From: Neoconidiobolus thromboides FSU 785
Lineage: Eukaryota; Entomophthoromycota; Entomophthoromycetes; Entomophthorales; Neoconidiobolaceae
NCBI GenBank assembly: GCA_025603075.1
Contig: MU626263.1
Span: 170,940-234,939, forward strand
DNA: 64,000 bases
Reading direction: 5' to 3'
The notes beneath the pieces are model-generated. The model had not been told where the DNA came from and searched no databases. It saw nothing but the letters and a program-made list of their open reading frames with translations. Shown here in pieces: positions 27,044 through 40,573 of the stretch; the stretch's first letter is position 1, and each line of letters starts with the position of its first letter. Position numbers and translations under genes: made by a program.

Positions 27044-29707
27044 TGTTTGTAAAAAATATCTAAACTTTATTAAAACAGAAGATTAGTAAATAAATTCAAA
27101 ATAAACAGTTAAAGCCAATGAAATTGAACAATCAATAAGCAGTTAGGTTAAAAATCGCTGCAAATTTCAATCAAAAAGTGGGTTCAAACCTACCTCTTAA
27201 AGTTTTAAAACCAAAGTGAAGCTTAGAAAGATAAAAAAATATGGATTAATTTCAATAGTATAGGTATTTATACCTCAAGTTGAGGATTATCAAAGCTCAG
27301 ACCATTCACACTTAGCTATTCCATTTTTGCAGGGTATACCTAGCTGTTTTACAAGGGGTGATGTAAAACTTTTTAAAATATTAATCATTTTAATCATTTT
27401 AAAATATAAATCGATTTATTATATTCAACTTTTATGAACTCAAAAAAAGTTGGAGAGTTTAGAATACAAAATTTCATCCACTATTGTTCAAGGATTTTAA
27501 GATGGAACAACATAGAATTCGATTCAACTTTTGTTATAGGGCGTTTCTATGGCCTCTGTTAAAGGATTCGATGTATTTTATTTGACAATATGATATTCCA
27601 CATACTTCTTTATTATCGATCTTATTTTTTTTATATTTGATATTTTATTTTTATTTTACTTTGAATTTTATGTTCACTTTACTTTAGCCATATATGCTTT
27701 AATTAAAACTGGATTTAAGAACTGATATCATTAGTCACGCACAAATGAATTAATCAAATCAAAGAGGGGATATTTTTGCTTCTATGTTTTAATTTGTCAC
27801 TCATTTGAGCAGTAACTAAGCAAAAAGATACCTTTGAGGAGGGCTTAACGTTGTTTCTCCAAATAAGTTAACTTATTAAGTCACTCTTTGAAGTCAAGAA
27901 TAATTAGTTAGAGTAATCCGATTATTAGTAACATTTGTGAATTATTAAGTAAGAACAAAATTAAAATCTAAAATTTTAGTTTATTTCAATAACACATAAA
28001 TTTAGAGTAACTATAGCTTTTAGTTATGACATTAAATTATTCAACAAACACTTTGAAGTATGTTATTTTTTCTAAAATAGAATTAAATTGACTTTCGTTA
28101 GTAAAGAGATTAAGTTTATTAAAACATAGCATTGCATTATATTATTGTATTATCTTACATGAAACATTGGTAATCTTATTTGTGATTTCTAAATTTTAGA
28201 GAACTTAATTTTTAGGAACAAAAATTACTTTTGAAAATTTAACTTTTAAAAATTACACATTGGGTAAACAATCAATCTACATATAAAGCATTTAAACGTT
28301 ATAATTTATGTTGAAAAATGTGACATCCTAACAAACACTTGTAGCCTTTTTGAAAATGTTTTTTGTAATAGAGTGATATACTTTGATTTGCTTTCAAATA
28401 ATCAAGTCATTTTAATATCAAAAAAACGAGTATTTTACATCAAGATGCAAATGAATGTTTGAAAATACAAACAATCACTTAAAAGTATATCCAGATTTCA
28501 ATTAAAGTTTATTATGGGGCTTTAATAACATTTAGTGTGAGAAATAATATTATCTATTATTCATGAAGAGTGAATTTGATCATGTTTCTGTGTTTGAGTT
28601 TAATCAACAATCTTTATAAGCTTTAGGTCACCTAAAAGGTCAACAAATTCTAGTTAAAACAATAATCCTTATCTTCATCTTTAATCGCCCTCTGCTCTTG
28701 AACTAAAGAAAAAAGACTACTCATTTTTAGGCAAATAATCAAGCTTCTAAGAAAGGGTATAATAAAGTTGTTTTATAATATTATCTTTGGGCTAAAACAA
28801 ATCAAAAACAATTGTCTGTAACAGCAATCCTGTACTGTTATTTTAGCAGGCTTATCCAAAGAAGGGGATTTCTTTTGAAGCAGCTTTACAAATGTAACTT
28901 AAATACCGTATTTTTCTGGCTATAGCCTACTCACCCGTATTATCTCCACCAAACTTTTTAGCCCACATTTCGTATAATTCTAATTAAAAATTCTAATTAA
29001 ATTTATGAATCTTACCAGTCAAAACAAAATTAAACTCATCTATCAATACAGATTTTCATTAAAACCAATCTAGTTCTTTTTGGCTGGACTTTCAATCAAA
29101 AAGGCGGACTGTGACTGAAAATATGACAACTCTAATTGTCTAGATGAAAAATAAAACATCATTTTTTAACATTTAATATATTATTTAAAGGGTACTTAAT
29201 ATATTGAAAATCAACTTTAAAAACGTATTGAATTTTGATTCTATTAATCTAAAAAAACCAAAATTAGCAAACTATTAATAATTTTTTTAAAGTACTTTAT
29301 TAGAAGTAATTGTTCAAATATTTTAAATGAATTTCTTTAACTTCAAGTTTTTTAGCGACTAATTAAAATACAGAAAAAGTATTAAAATGTAGAGTTTAGA
29401 ATTTAAAATTAGCACATTTAAATATTAATATAATTAACATATATCAATTATCAAATTTACTGAATATAACATCGAAAAATAATGTTCATATTTTAATACA
29501 AATCAATTTATACATGCTTTAAAATTTAGGCGAAATTGAATAATCCCATCTAAATGAACTGATTCTTATTGGCTACTACCATGATCTAACAAAGTCCAAT
29601 CATTGGCTAGGATTCAAAACGATTTCGAAAAAAAACAAACTCCAATAAAATGCAACAAACTGGCAAGGGAAAAGTTTAGTTACATTTTTTTATACAAAAC
29701 TAGAACG
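27044..29707. other. Large intergenic region between divergent H3 and succinyl-CoA ligase genes
   Basis: About 2.7 kb with no gene, tRNA or recognisable repeat that I can support. It must contain both promoters. AT-rich throughout. Confidence 0.5.
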
Positions 29708-31449
29708 ATGCTTCGCGGACTATCCAAATTTTCACGCACTCTTGCTAAACAATCACTTGTTTCAAAATCCTTCAATAATACTCAAGTAAGTATAATAAAA
29801 TGTTGATCGACTTTTACTCATCTTTATAGTCCCGTAACCTTTCAATCCATGAATACTTATCGGTCGACTTATTAAAAGATTATGGTATCAAAGTACCAAA
29901 GGGTAGCGTTGCTAAAACTCCAAAAGAAGCTCTCGATGTCGCTAAAGCTTTATGTAATATTTCTAGATTTTAACTATCTAATACTAATAAATAATAGCAA
30001 CCGATGACGTTGTCATCAAAGCTCAAGTTCTTGCTGGAGGTCGTGGTAAAGGTACCTTTAAAAATGGACTTAAAGGTGGCGTTAGAGTCGTATACTCGTA
30101 ATAGCTTTATTCTGATATTTGAAATCTTATTAAAATAATTATTAGCCCACAAGAAGCAGAAATGTTTGCTGAAAAAATGTTAGGCAATAAACTTGTTACT
30201 AAACAAACCGGAGCTGCTGGAAAACCATGCAATGCTGTAAGTTTTTTTTAAAAACTATGTCTACAAATTATTAATTGTCTTAGGTTTACATTGTTGAACG
30301 TGAATATCTTCGTAGAGAATACTATTTTGCTATCTTAATGGACCGTAAAACTTCAGGCCCAGTCATTGTTGCTTCTTCTCAAGGTGGTATGGATATTGAA
30401 GCCGTTGCAGCTGAAAATCCATCTGCTATCATCACTCACCCAGTCAATATTCATGAAGGTAAAAGTTATAAATATATAGTTGATTCATATTAATTTCTTT
30501 ATTAGGTCTTAAGCATGAAGATGCTGTTAGTCTTGCCAAAAAAGCTGGATTCTCACCAAACTGCGTTAACGATGTACTTTTATTAATTTATAGTTAAAAC
30601 CAATATTAATTTAATTTAAGGCTGCCGATACTTTTATGAAATTGTATAAATTATTTATTGAAAAAGATGCCACTCTTGTTGAAATTAATCCAATGGCTGA
30701 ATCATCTAAACATGAAGGTAAGTTGGATTTATATTATTATAAATCACTAATAACTTCATTTAGTACTCTGTATGGATGCCAAAATCAACTTTGATGATAA
30801 TGCTGATTTCCGTCAAAAGGACATTCAATCTCTTCGTGATACCACTCAAGAAGATTCTCGTGAAGTTGAAGCTGCCAAATATAATCTTAACTATATTGGG
30901 CTTGATGGTAACATTGGTTGTTTAGGTAATATTTGATTTATTTTTCATTGTATTTTTATTAAACTGCTTTAGTTAACGGAGCTGGTCTTGCTATGGCCAC
31001 TATGGATATCATCAAACTTAACGGTGGTGATCCAGCTAACTTTTTAGATGTTGGTGGAGGTGCTACTGCTCAACAAGTTACTGAAGCTTTCAAGATTATT
31101 TCATCTGATCCTCAAGTAAATTTAAATATATTTATATTTATAGTGATATTTAATGTTCATATAGGTTTCTGCTATCCTTGTCAACATTTTCGGTGGTATT
31201 ATGCGCTGTGATATTATTGCCCAAGGTATCGTTCAAGCTGTTCAACAACTTAAACTTAATGTTCCATTGGTTGTACGTCTTCAAGGTTCTGAAGTTGAAG
31301 CTGGTAAAAAACTAATTGCTGATTCAGGACTCCGTATTATTACTTGTGATGATCTTGATGAAGCTGCACAAAAAGCCGTTAAGCTTAGTAACATTGTAGC
31401 CATGGCCAATGAAGCTAAAATCAACGTTTCTTTCGAGCTCCCACTTTAA
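29708..31449 (+). CDS. LSC2: Succinyl-CoA ligase beta subunit, mitochondrial
   Basis: TCA-cycle enzyme interconverting succinyl-CoA and succinate with nucleotide triphosphate formation. The start at 29708 gives a clear mitochondrial presequence ([20 protein letters not shown]), ending near [11 protein letters not shown]. The ATP-grasp N-terminal part has [32 protein letters not shown] and VEINPMAE. The C-terminal ligase domain has [43 protein letters not shown] and [16 protein letters not shown]. About ten short exons separated by roughly 45-bp introns (for example 29786-29829). Full length. Nucleotide specificity (ADP or GDP) cannot be told by eye. Confidence 0.95.
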
Positions 31450-31759
31450 ATTCATCTCCCTTTTGTTGGACCTTCCCAAAAAAACTATATCACTAAATTT
31501 AAAAAATAACTAAATAAATCTTAATTTGATTTATCATGTATTGTAAATTTAAACTGCATATTGTAATTTTTTATCTAATTTATAATGTTATATTAAATTT
31601 TATATGGACTTTATACAGCCAAATACCCGATTAATATATGAATCATACCAAGTATGTTTAAATATAACAAAAAAGCTATGTTTAATAAAAAAATACAATA
31701 AGTATCATTAGGCAATAAATTATTTTTAATACTGAAAATTAAAATACAGGTATAATATA

Positions 31760-32535
31760 TCAACCAAACAAAAACCCAAACGCTTTTCTAATATTTGTAA
31801 TTAGATCTAACTTAAGCGGGCATGGAAATTCAATCTCTTTTATAAATTTAGATACATAACCAGTCCAAGATAATAACGGTATCCACGCCCTTGCAATATA
31901 TTTAATTTGAATATTCTTTTTAGGTTGTCCATCAATACCACATTTATTTAAAAATTGTTTAAATGCTTCACTAGATTCTTGAGCCTTATTTTGAGTGTCA
32001 TAGGTTATTAAAAAAGGCATTTCAAATTTATAAAAGCTGCTTCTTTTAGGTATTATTATAGGTGCTTTCAGATGGCCATTACCGACGTGTACATAATCTC
32101 CGTTATTTAATTTCATATAGCCCTAAAAAGAGGTTAATATCTAACTATACATTTATAAAATTAACTTACTTCAACGTCTATTTTATCAACTTTAAGATCA
32201 AAAAACAGGGTTGAATTAGCATAAACATACATTGTCAGCGCTAAGTTAACTGTGTGATTTTTTTTACTTAAACCACCCAAAATCTTATGACTTCCAGGTT
32301 GATTAACATTATCTATCTCTACACCATAAAATCCGACTTTTGGATATCTTGGGAAGAAAAAATAGGTTAAAAGCCCCATTAATAACAGTATTGTACTAAT
32401 GCTGATACCCCATATTATCTTACTTTTTTTAGTTCCGCAACACCCCCTTTTATTATGTTTTGCTAATGTCTCTTCTATTAACATAGAATCATGTTCGTTA
32501 TTCGCTCTCAATGGTTCCGTTTCTGAATTGTTCAT
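31760..32535 (-). CDS. LEA2-domain-like single-pass membrane protein
   Basis: Two exons (32535-32170, 32122-31760) joined by a 47-bp intron. The N-terminal 36 or so residues are hydrophilic (MNNSETEPLRANNEHDSM). They are followed by RGCCGTKKSK and one membrane segment (IIWGISISTILLLMGLLTYF, about residues 40-60). The remaining lumenal/extracellular part has the alternating beta pattern of LEA2/NDR1-type proteins (VNLALTMYVYANSTLFFDLK). Fungal relatives include vacuolar and ER membrane proteins of the Tag1/YLR173W-like kind. The exact family is inference. The Cys pair before the membrane segment could be palmitoylated. Confidence 0.65.
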
Positions 32536-33494
32536 TTTTTAAAAAGATAATAGTTTAATCTAATTGTTAAATAGATTACTTTATAATATATAAAGTTAAT
32601 TAATTATAATAATTCAATTAATGAATTTTAATAACATTCCTATTTTTAGAATTTACCATTTTTAAAAAGGAGAAATTGAATCATAACAAAATTTACTCCG
32701 TGATGTGTTTTTCTGCAATTAAATTATAAATTTACTGGAGGTTTGAAATATCAGTAGGTAGAAATCAATATTTATAAAAGGGGACTTATATTAGTTTTAA
32801 TAGTACTAAATTTAAACCCCTTTATTAAAAGTTAAAACATTATATTCTAGCTAGTACTTTGTTAATTTTACTATATTTATTAATTTTTAGATAGCTTTAT
32901 TAGAATTGTATAATATAACATTTAAGATCGATTTTTTTTTTGAAATACTATTTTTATTATAATTTTTCATTTACTGTTTAATCAAAAAGTTTACAACTTG
33001 TATTATATGATTATAACCAAACTACTTTTAGCCTAGATTCTAATTAAGTTAAGATATTTATTTATAAACTAAATCTCATTTTTTTAATACTACTTCTTCC
33101 TCTTTAATTATATGCTTAATTTTTGTGTGGGTATAAAAATACTTTGATGATACCCTTGTAATTTATAGTGTTAAAATTTATAAATAAGGTAGGACAGTCT
33201 TTTTAAATATTTGAAAAAACTAAATCCTAACCAATTCAATAAATCGAGTAACAAACATATTCATAGTTAAGATAATTTAATGAACTACACTAATATGTTA
33301 ATTTGTTTTAACTTCAGTTAATACTCCTTCCATTTTACTTACAAATCAATTTACTAAAATAAAGCTAATTAGCATTTGAATAAAAAAAACAAGTTATATA
33401 GCTTGGTATAGTGTAGACAAAACTATTTCACATACCAATTATAAGAAAGTTAAAAATTTTAATTAAACAATCAAAATCAAGTTGGGAAACAAAA
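32536..33494. other. Intergenic spacer
   Basis: AT-rich, no open frame, RNA gene or MITE copy recognised. Confidence 0.5.
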
Positions 33495-36400
33495 CTAAAA
33501 AAATGAATCTTTAAGCTGGATGGTGGGTGCTGAAGGCGCTCTAAATTCATCTTCATCCGAGTTAAACCCGTCATCAAAGTCTCCAAACTCATCATTTTCA
33601 TCCTCAAAATAATCGTCTTCATCTTCATAATTGTCTTCAAAATCTCCAAACTCTTGTTCAGCTGTTTGGTTACTGGGACTAGGTTCGATAAGCACATCGC
33701 TTCTTAAAGCTGCTTCTAATTTTGATCGAAGGTCAGGTGAAAGTGAAGCTACTGTGTTTTTAAATTCTTCTGGGTACTTAGAAGCAAAAGAAGATAGATA
33801 TTTACATACTGTTGGGATGCATTCTTTATAACTAGTACTTTTTACCATGATTGAAATTATCAATTTAGCAATTGACGAACCTAACATAATTAGCAAACAA
33901 ACAATAAATTTAAAATTTAACTTACGTTCAAATTCATCCACTTTAGAATAAAGCTCTATAAATATATTAGATAAACCTTCTATAATACTTGACCGCTTCT
34001 CAATATTTTCTAATAAAGTTTGATCTAGCTCTTTTATATAAAAAGTAAATGTCCTTTGTAGACAGTACTTAGATAAGTCTGAAACTTTGGAATCTTCTGC
34101 TTCTAAGTTTTCAATTAATACATGCGTAACTTTAACTCCACATTCTTTAATCTTTAAAAACAATATTAATTAGTTAATAAATGTATATCATAATATTACC
34201 TCATAATTAGTATTGATAAAAGTATGGCTTATTAAATAAGTTAAGATTTGGGTCGATCTATGATTTATAAAATTAGGTAAACTCATAATTAAGGAAGTGT
34301 AACCATATAAACAATTATAGATAATATCACATTCTACATTCTCGTTTTGAGCCCTTATAAAATGTTTAGTATAACAACAATAAATTATAGAATGAAAATA
34401 CCTGTTCTTTATATAACCTTGAGTTAATGAGTCTAAAATGGAGTTGATAGCATCCTCAGATTCAATTTTGGTAACCAAACCTTTTAAAAGTGAGATAATT
34501 CTATCGTTTATAGGTCTAAAGTAAGGTTCCATCAAAGTATCTAAATATGATATAAATAGTCAAATAATATAACCAAAACTTGACTTACGTTTAACAAGAT
34601 TGGCAGCTATTATACACAAATTTGATTTCACGCCTTTAGGACTTTTTAAAGCAAGATCATAGATCCCTGAATTTATTTCAAGGACTACTTCTAAATCAAG
34701 CTTTTCTGAGGAGTGGGATCTTGCTAATAAAATTTATTAACTCATATTTCCTATGCTTATCTTGTTTTACCTGTCGTTGTCACATTCTTTAAAACATTGG
34801 GCAAAAACCCTAAAAGTAGTCCAGAATAGAATTTCAATATTTTGAAGCCAATAGTTGAAGTTATTTTAACGTTGTTATCTGCTTCTTCTTCTAAGTTGTC
34901 GTCAAAAAAATAGTCACTATTACAATTTAATACTAGGCTTCTAAGTGTTTCTACAAGCTCTAATACAATCTTAAGATTATGCGTGTATTTGAATCTTTCA
35001 AACACTCCCAACATTTCCGAAAATACCTCCTTATCTAAAATTTGTAACCCAGTAATTTCGGGTATAAATAAAGCACGGATAGACGAAAGGCAAACTTTAG
35101 TTATGTGATGAGACATAGGATTGCTGGTTAACAAATGTGATGATAAGGTTTCCATGCAAAGCCCATAAACTACCCAAAAATTACTGGAAGGCGAAACATT
35201 AGGTTCTGGGTAATCAGGCGCGAATAGTTTAATGAAGTGAAGATTATGGTTCTTTAAATAGTGCGTTATAGCCTGTAAAAATGACCCCCAATAGTCACGG
35301 TATAGTGGTTTAAGCCAAGACCGAGAAGATGAATTGTTAATAAAATCCAATCCAGAAGTTATTCTTAAAGTGTCTTTTTTACCTCCTTTATCTGTCATAG
35401 AAAGGAGTTTTGGGTCTAATTTAAGATAAGCGTAATCAGATAATGCTTTTATCCAAAGCTTAGAAAGAACTCCTAAATTGGAATCAAGAGTTTCCTTTAA
35501 TTCATCATTATTCAAGTTAGATAGCCCAATCATACTCCATCCTTTTAACACTGCTAAATTAACAGTGATGCTCTCATAGGAACTAAAGTTAGCATCTCCA
35601 AAATCATCTAAGCTATCTTTGACTTTTAAACATTGGTTCAGAGCCTTTTCCATTAATTTGAAAATACGACTCAATGTTTTAGCGTTCCCGGTACAGGATG
35701 TTAAGAAAACAGCACACACTTCAATAGCTGAAGCCGTAACTTTTGGTGAGGATTCTTCATTAAAAGCAGGAGCAAGCGCAGCAGCAATTTGGGCTTGATA
35801 TTGTTCTAATAATAAACTCCCAGGCACATGGGGGTCTTGTGTATTTTTGAATTGTTCTAACAAATCTTGTAATATTCCGTAACCTTCTAAACTGATTTTT
35901 TCGATTGGGGTAGTTGCTGCTGCAAAAGCTAGTTTTACTAAATCACCAAATCGAGATATTAAATGTGGATGGGGATCATGGGACGTTGAAGATTTCTGTA
36001 CCATCTCGAATGTTCTTCTAAGAATTTGTAGTGCTACAAGTTGTGTCCTCCATCTAGAAGTACCTTGATGTCCAGATGATTTAGTAGAGTGGTTTGCTTT
36101 TGTGTCAATAGATTGCCCAGGATTAAGTGATCCATCTTCATCTTCCAAATCTCCCCCTTCTTGAGTGCCACGATTAAACGAACCAACGTTTTCAATATTA
36201 TGTTTTGTTAGAATTAATCGAATTACATCAATCCATTTAGGTAAATCATCTACTGAAGAATGAGAAAGAAGCATGTTTAGTACTACGACAATCTCTCCAA
36301 GTTCGCTTTCACTATCAAGTAATTGAAAAAGCTGTTCATAAAGGTTTGGTCCAGCGTATTTTAGAACATCCTGTAAACTTTTCTGGACAAGCTGATATAA

Positions 36401-39400
36401 ACAATTAGCAGCCACTCTTTTGAGTTGTGGGTCGACGGATTGCAGCTTAGAGCACAAGAAATTTACCAAAAATTCCAAATCAATATGAGAATAGTCAAAC
36501 ATAATTACCAAATGAACACATTGAAGGTATTCAATCACAACCATTTCTTCAGGATCATGCTTCAATTGCTCCATAATACCATAGCAAAGGAATCGTGATG
36601 CACGGTTGGTTGCTATTTCTGGTCCCAAAACACCAATAATGCCATTTAATACCTTACCACAATTTTGTCGTACTAAAAAGTGATCAACTGACAAAGACTT
36701 TGAGTAGGCGGTTCCACCTGGTTGATGATTTTCTGACAAAAATAATCTAAAAACTATATAAAGCGTATCAACAATGTAAGGGGAAAATGAATGTCCGACT
36801 GAATTTATAGTCGTTGCTAAAGCTTCTAGAGCGTGAGTGTGTACCAGAGGGTGCATGTCATTACACAATGTTCTCATGACTTGAATAACAGAGCCCATAT
36901 GCGTATTGCCAGTTGCAGATCCGACAAATTTATGGATATTAGAAAGCCCTAATAATGCTCCAGCTCTAACATCTGGATCCGCGAAGTTAATGATATTATC
37001 AACAAGCTGTTTAATGTGCCTTGAAACGACTCCAGAATTCGAGTTTTTACAAAGGAATCCAAGCAATTCAGCGGCAAGTTTACGAATTTGGTCGTCAGAA
37101 CATCCCAACCCAATCTTTATAATCTCTTCAATTTGTGAAATTGTTTTATCTCCTAATTGGTTAAGTTTTTTTCCAGCTTTCTTTTCAGGGCGATAAATGA
37201 TTTTAAGCGCCCCTAAAGTAGCAAATAAACAATGAGAAATGGAATAGAGGCCCCATAAATCCGCTTTGTCTTTGATAGAGTGAACCATTTTTTCAAGTAT
37301 TGAAGTTTGAGCTCTGGGTAAAAGATGAGGGAAAATAATAGCAAACAAATCCACTGCAGCATCATGTGTACTAATAACAGTGGATGTCATTGTATGAAAA
37401 TAATTTGGTCTCTTACTTGTATATTTGTGACTTAAATATAACGAAATGGGATCAAATTCTCTAGCCCCAAATCTTGGGTATAAGAGCTGACGATCTATGT
37501 CAAATTGATCAATATGTGCAAGTGCTTCAAAAAGATGGTTATTATCATCTTGAAAAGCTTCTCTATCTGCTTTCCATCTATCTATAGCAATGTTTCTTCT
37601 GTGGAAGTGGCTTGTCATTGCATACCCAGATCCTGCCCATCCAGTCCAATCTGCAACAACATCTTCATCGGTCCAAGCTGAAGTAGCATTTAACGTCTTT
37701 GAAGTGACAGTCAAAAGCTCTACGATGTTTTTAGAAAGCGAAGTAAAGTTAGCTTCATAAGTTGATGGTGATAGTAATGAATAGCTTTGAAGTGCTCTTT
37801 TCCTGATCATGTTTACACTTTCACTTATCTTTCTTATATTAGTAATGTATTCGTCTTTATCTTTTTCGCTAAGCTCTGAGATAAAATTGGCTGCGTCTTT
37901 GTAGAAAAGCAATGCATTGCTCAAAAGTGGTAAGAATCGTTGGGCGATATCGTCTTGAGCTAACTCGTCGCCATTATATACCATAAATAGGTATAAAGCT
38001 TGCAACGCGTGCTCTCTCGAATGGGTTACTGATAATGTAAGCATTTGAGCTGATGGATCAAAAAATGAAAGTTTTATTGAAGATTTGGCTAAATACGCTT
38101 TAAAAAGCAAAATTATCTGAGGAAGTATAAGACGTACATAGTTTGGTCCAAGGCACATTAAAGATCCGATCAAAATCCAGCCTACTTGGATTTTTGAATT
38201 TTGAGATTGAAAAATATTTGGATCAGCAACTGTAAAGCTCATAGTTCCTTCCGATTTTAATAATTGCGAGGCAATACTAAAAATGGATGCATTTAATTTA
38301 TTCATTACAGATTGAGGTGCTGATGCTGATACACTGATTAAGGATCCTAATGCATAACCATAACCCATAGCTTTTTTGACTGTACTTTTTTTGAGTGGCA
38401 TAACTTCAATAAAACTATTTTTTAAATAAGTTAAAAATCGAAATACCAACTTTGGCAAAAATGAAGGCAAAGCTATACATATATTTCTTAAACACCAAGC
38501 AGAACTTATTTGGATAGAGTATCCTTGGGTTTCAAGTAATAAAATCAAAAGTTCAATTGCATTATCCTGAAAAAGTCAAAAAACATATTAAATTATGGTT
38601 TAAAATTACCTGTATTGCATATGCGGCGTCTCCTAAATCTTGTATTAAACAACTTAGTTCATCAATCATTGTAATAACAGCTGATTTTCCTGCTGCTTGA
38701 GACTTTAATTCAGGACTCTCCATCAATTTTATCCACTCAGTCAAAAGTTCAATAATTGACTTTGCTGCATGAACTTGTCCTTGTTCACTTAAAATCTTTT
38801 GTCCTATTTCTCTAAGAAGTGTATTTGATCTCTGTCTCACAACAAGTGCATCAAAAGGAGATTCTGGGGCATAGCTCGGCCCTGGATTTAAATCGAGTAC
38901 GATATGTCTCAATATATCAACATAATTTCCTTCAACGAAGCTTGTTCCAAGCTTAGTAAAAAGGGTTATGTAACAGCTAAATATACCTGCTCTTATATCT
39001 TCAACTGTATTTGATTTACAATGAAGTATAGATAAAGAGCTCAACATTCTCGAAATGGTAGGAATTGAGTTTATATCATCTTTATCTCCATCACTATTCT
39101 TTCCTCGAGCTCCTCCTGTAGTAACTGCTAGCTTTTTTTTGGGCTTCTCTATTAAAATTTTTCGATTACTAGCTTGAGACCCAGCAACCATGGTTGAAAT
39201 CAAAGAGGCCATGGCTCTCCTTATAGAAAAATTGGCTCCCTCAAAGTACTTAATAAGTAATGGAAGCTCTTCATTGAGGTAAAGTATTGGAACATTTTTA
39301 CAATAAAGGATTGTTGCTTCAAGGCACTAAATTGAAAATCAAATATTTGCTTAAAAATTAAAAATAGTAAAGTACCTCTGCCCCAATTATTATGAAAGAA

Positions 39401-40193
39401 GCAGATTTAATAGACAGAAGTGACTTACAAACTTTTATTATCTCTTTAACTGCATTCTCATCCATAGAAGAATTCGAGCTTTTTATAATTGAAGTTAAAA
39501 GTAAAGTTGCAGCATATCTTGTAGTTGTTGTCTAAAAAGATTAAAATAAGCAAGTACATCTCTAATAAAAAATACCTCACTGCTATTTCTTATTAACTTT
39601 AAACATAAAGACCAAAGGGTTTGCATATAATTATATAACTTTTAAAGTAAATAGGTAATAAATTATGTTTGTTTATGAGGTTTACCTTATTTCCTTGAAC
39701 ATCAACTACAGCTCGAATACAATCTAATAGTGCGCTTAAGTTTTTAAATATAAATTTAGATCATCTAATCAACTTAAGAAATAAAATCTTACGTTTTTTT
39801 CTGTTGAGAGACTGCTTCTTTTGCTTGCATCCAATCTAATAGCTTATCAACAAATTTATGGATGGAATTCAAACTAGCGATCCCATATAAAAGTCTAATA
39901 CACCGGCAAACAGCATTAAGGGTTAATGGTGTTGGGTTCCATGTTGGTAATGATAGTAATAAAAGGAGTTGTGCCTCGGGGCCTAAAGTGTTCTGTTTGT
40001 TTGGGCTCTTTTTCTAAATTGATGATTAGTGTTACTATGAATGACACCAATACTATACTACTTTAATTAAATTTTTCAATCCATGTTCAAATGTTAAAAG
40101 AATTTTGAGGTACTTTGCTTCTTTTTCTTCTTGAGATACAGAATCATTGGTATCAATGCTACTAAAGTCAATTTCAAGATCCGGATCTTCCAT
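33495..40193 (-). CDS. LAA1: Laa1/HEATR5 family HEAT-repeat protein (AP-1 accessory)
   Basis: Very large (about 2,000 residues) HEAT-repeat protein. Yeast Laa1 and animal HEATR5 bind AP-1 and act in clathrin-dependent Golgi/endosome traffic. The start at 40193 reads MEDPDLEIDFSSIDTNDSVS. The next exon begins KKSPNKQNTLGPEAQLLLLL. The largest exon (about 38.57-34.77 kb) contains the family signature AWCLRNICIALPSFLPKL after an intron at about 38567-38608. It then has FHRRNIAIDRWKADREAF, DVRAGALLGLSNIHKFVG and RWRTQLVALQILRRTFEM. At least a dozen exons. The C-terminus is a long acidic region (EQEFGDFEDNYEDEDDYFED) with two copies of FGDF, like AP-1/gamma-ear-binding motifs, ending QLKDSFF. An antisense 96-codon frame is a shadow. 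Confidence 0.88.
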
Positions 40194-40573
40194 CTTTATT
40201 TGCAGTTTATTATTAAGTGTAAGAGCACTTCCTTTTCTTGTAATTTAAAAGTGGCTCAAAAATTGAGAATTCTTAACTAAAGTTGATTGGCTAGATTTTC
40301 TAAAGGGCTTTTTGCTATTAATTTATTAAACCTAATAGCTTATCAAGCTAAAACAAATTGTTTTAATAAGGTATTATGATAATATTACTATAAGCATATA
40401 GTTTTTCAGTTTTCTTTTATTGATCATGTTTGAAACTAAAATGCTCTAATTATATATATGAAAATATGCTTTGAATATTAATATTAATATGATATTAAAT
40501 TTAAAAATATTAGTTAATTTTTTATTAGTGGTAAAAAATAGTTAAATCATAAACAATAGTAAAAATTTATCTT
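40194..40573. other. Short intergenic spacer
   Basis: LAA1 promoter side and the 3' region of the GDP-mannose pyrophosphorylase gene. Nothing else recognised. Confidence 0.5.

Noticed and set aside
27180..27200. GGTTCAAACC, like a tRNA T arm
   Set aside because: No matching D arm, anticodon arm or acceptor stem in the surrounding 80 bp.
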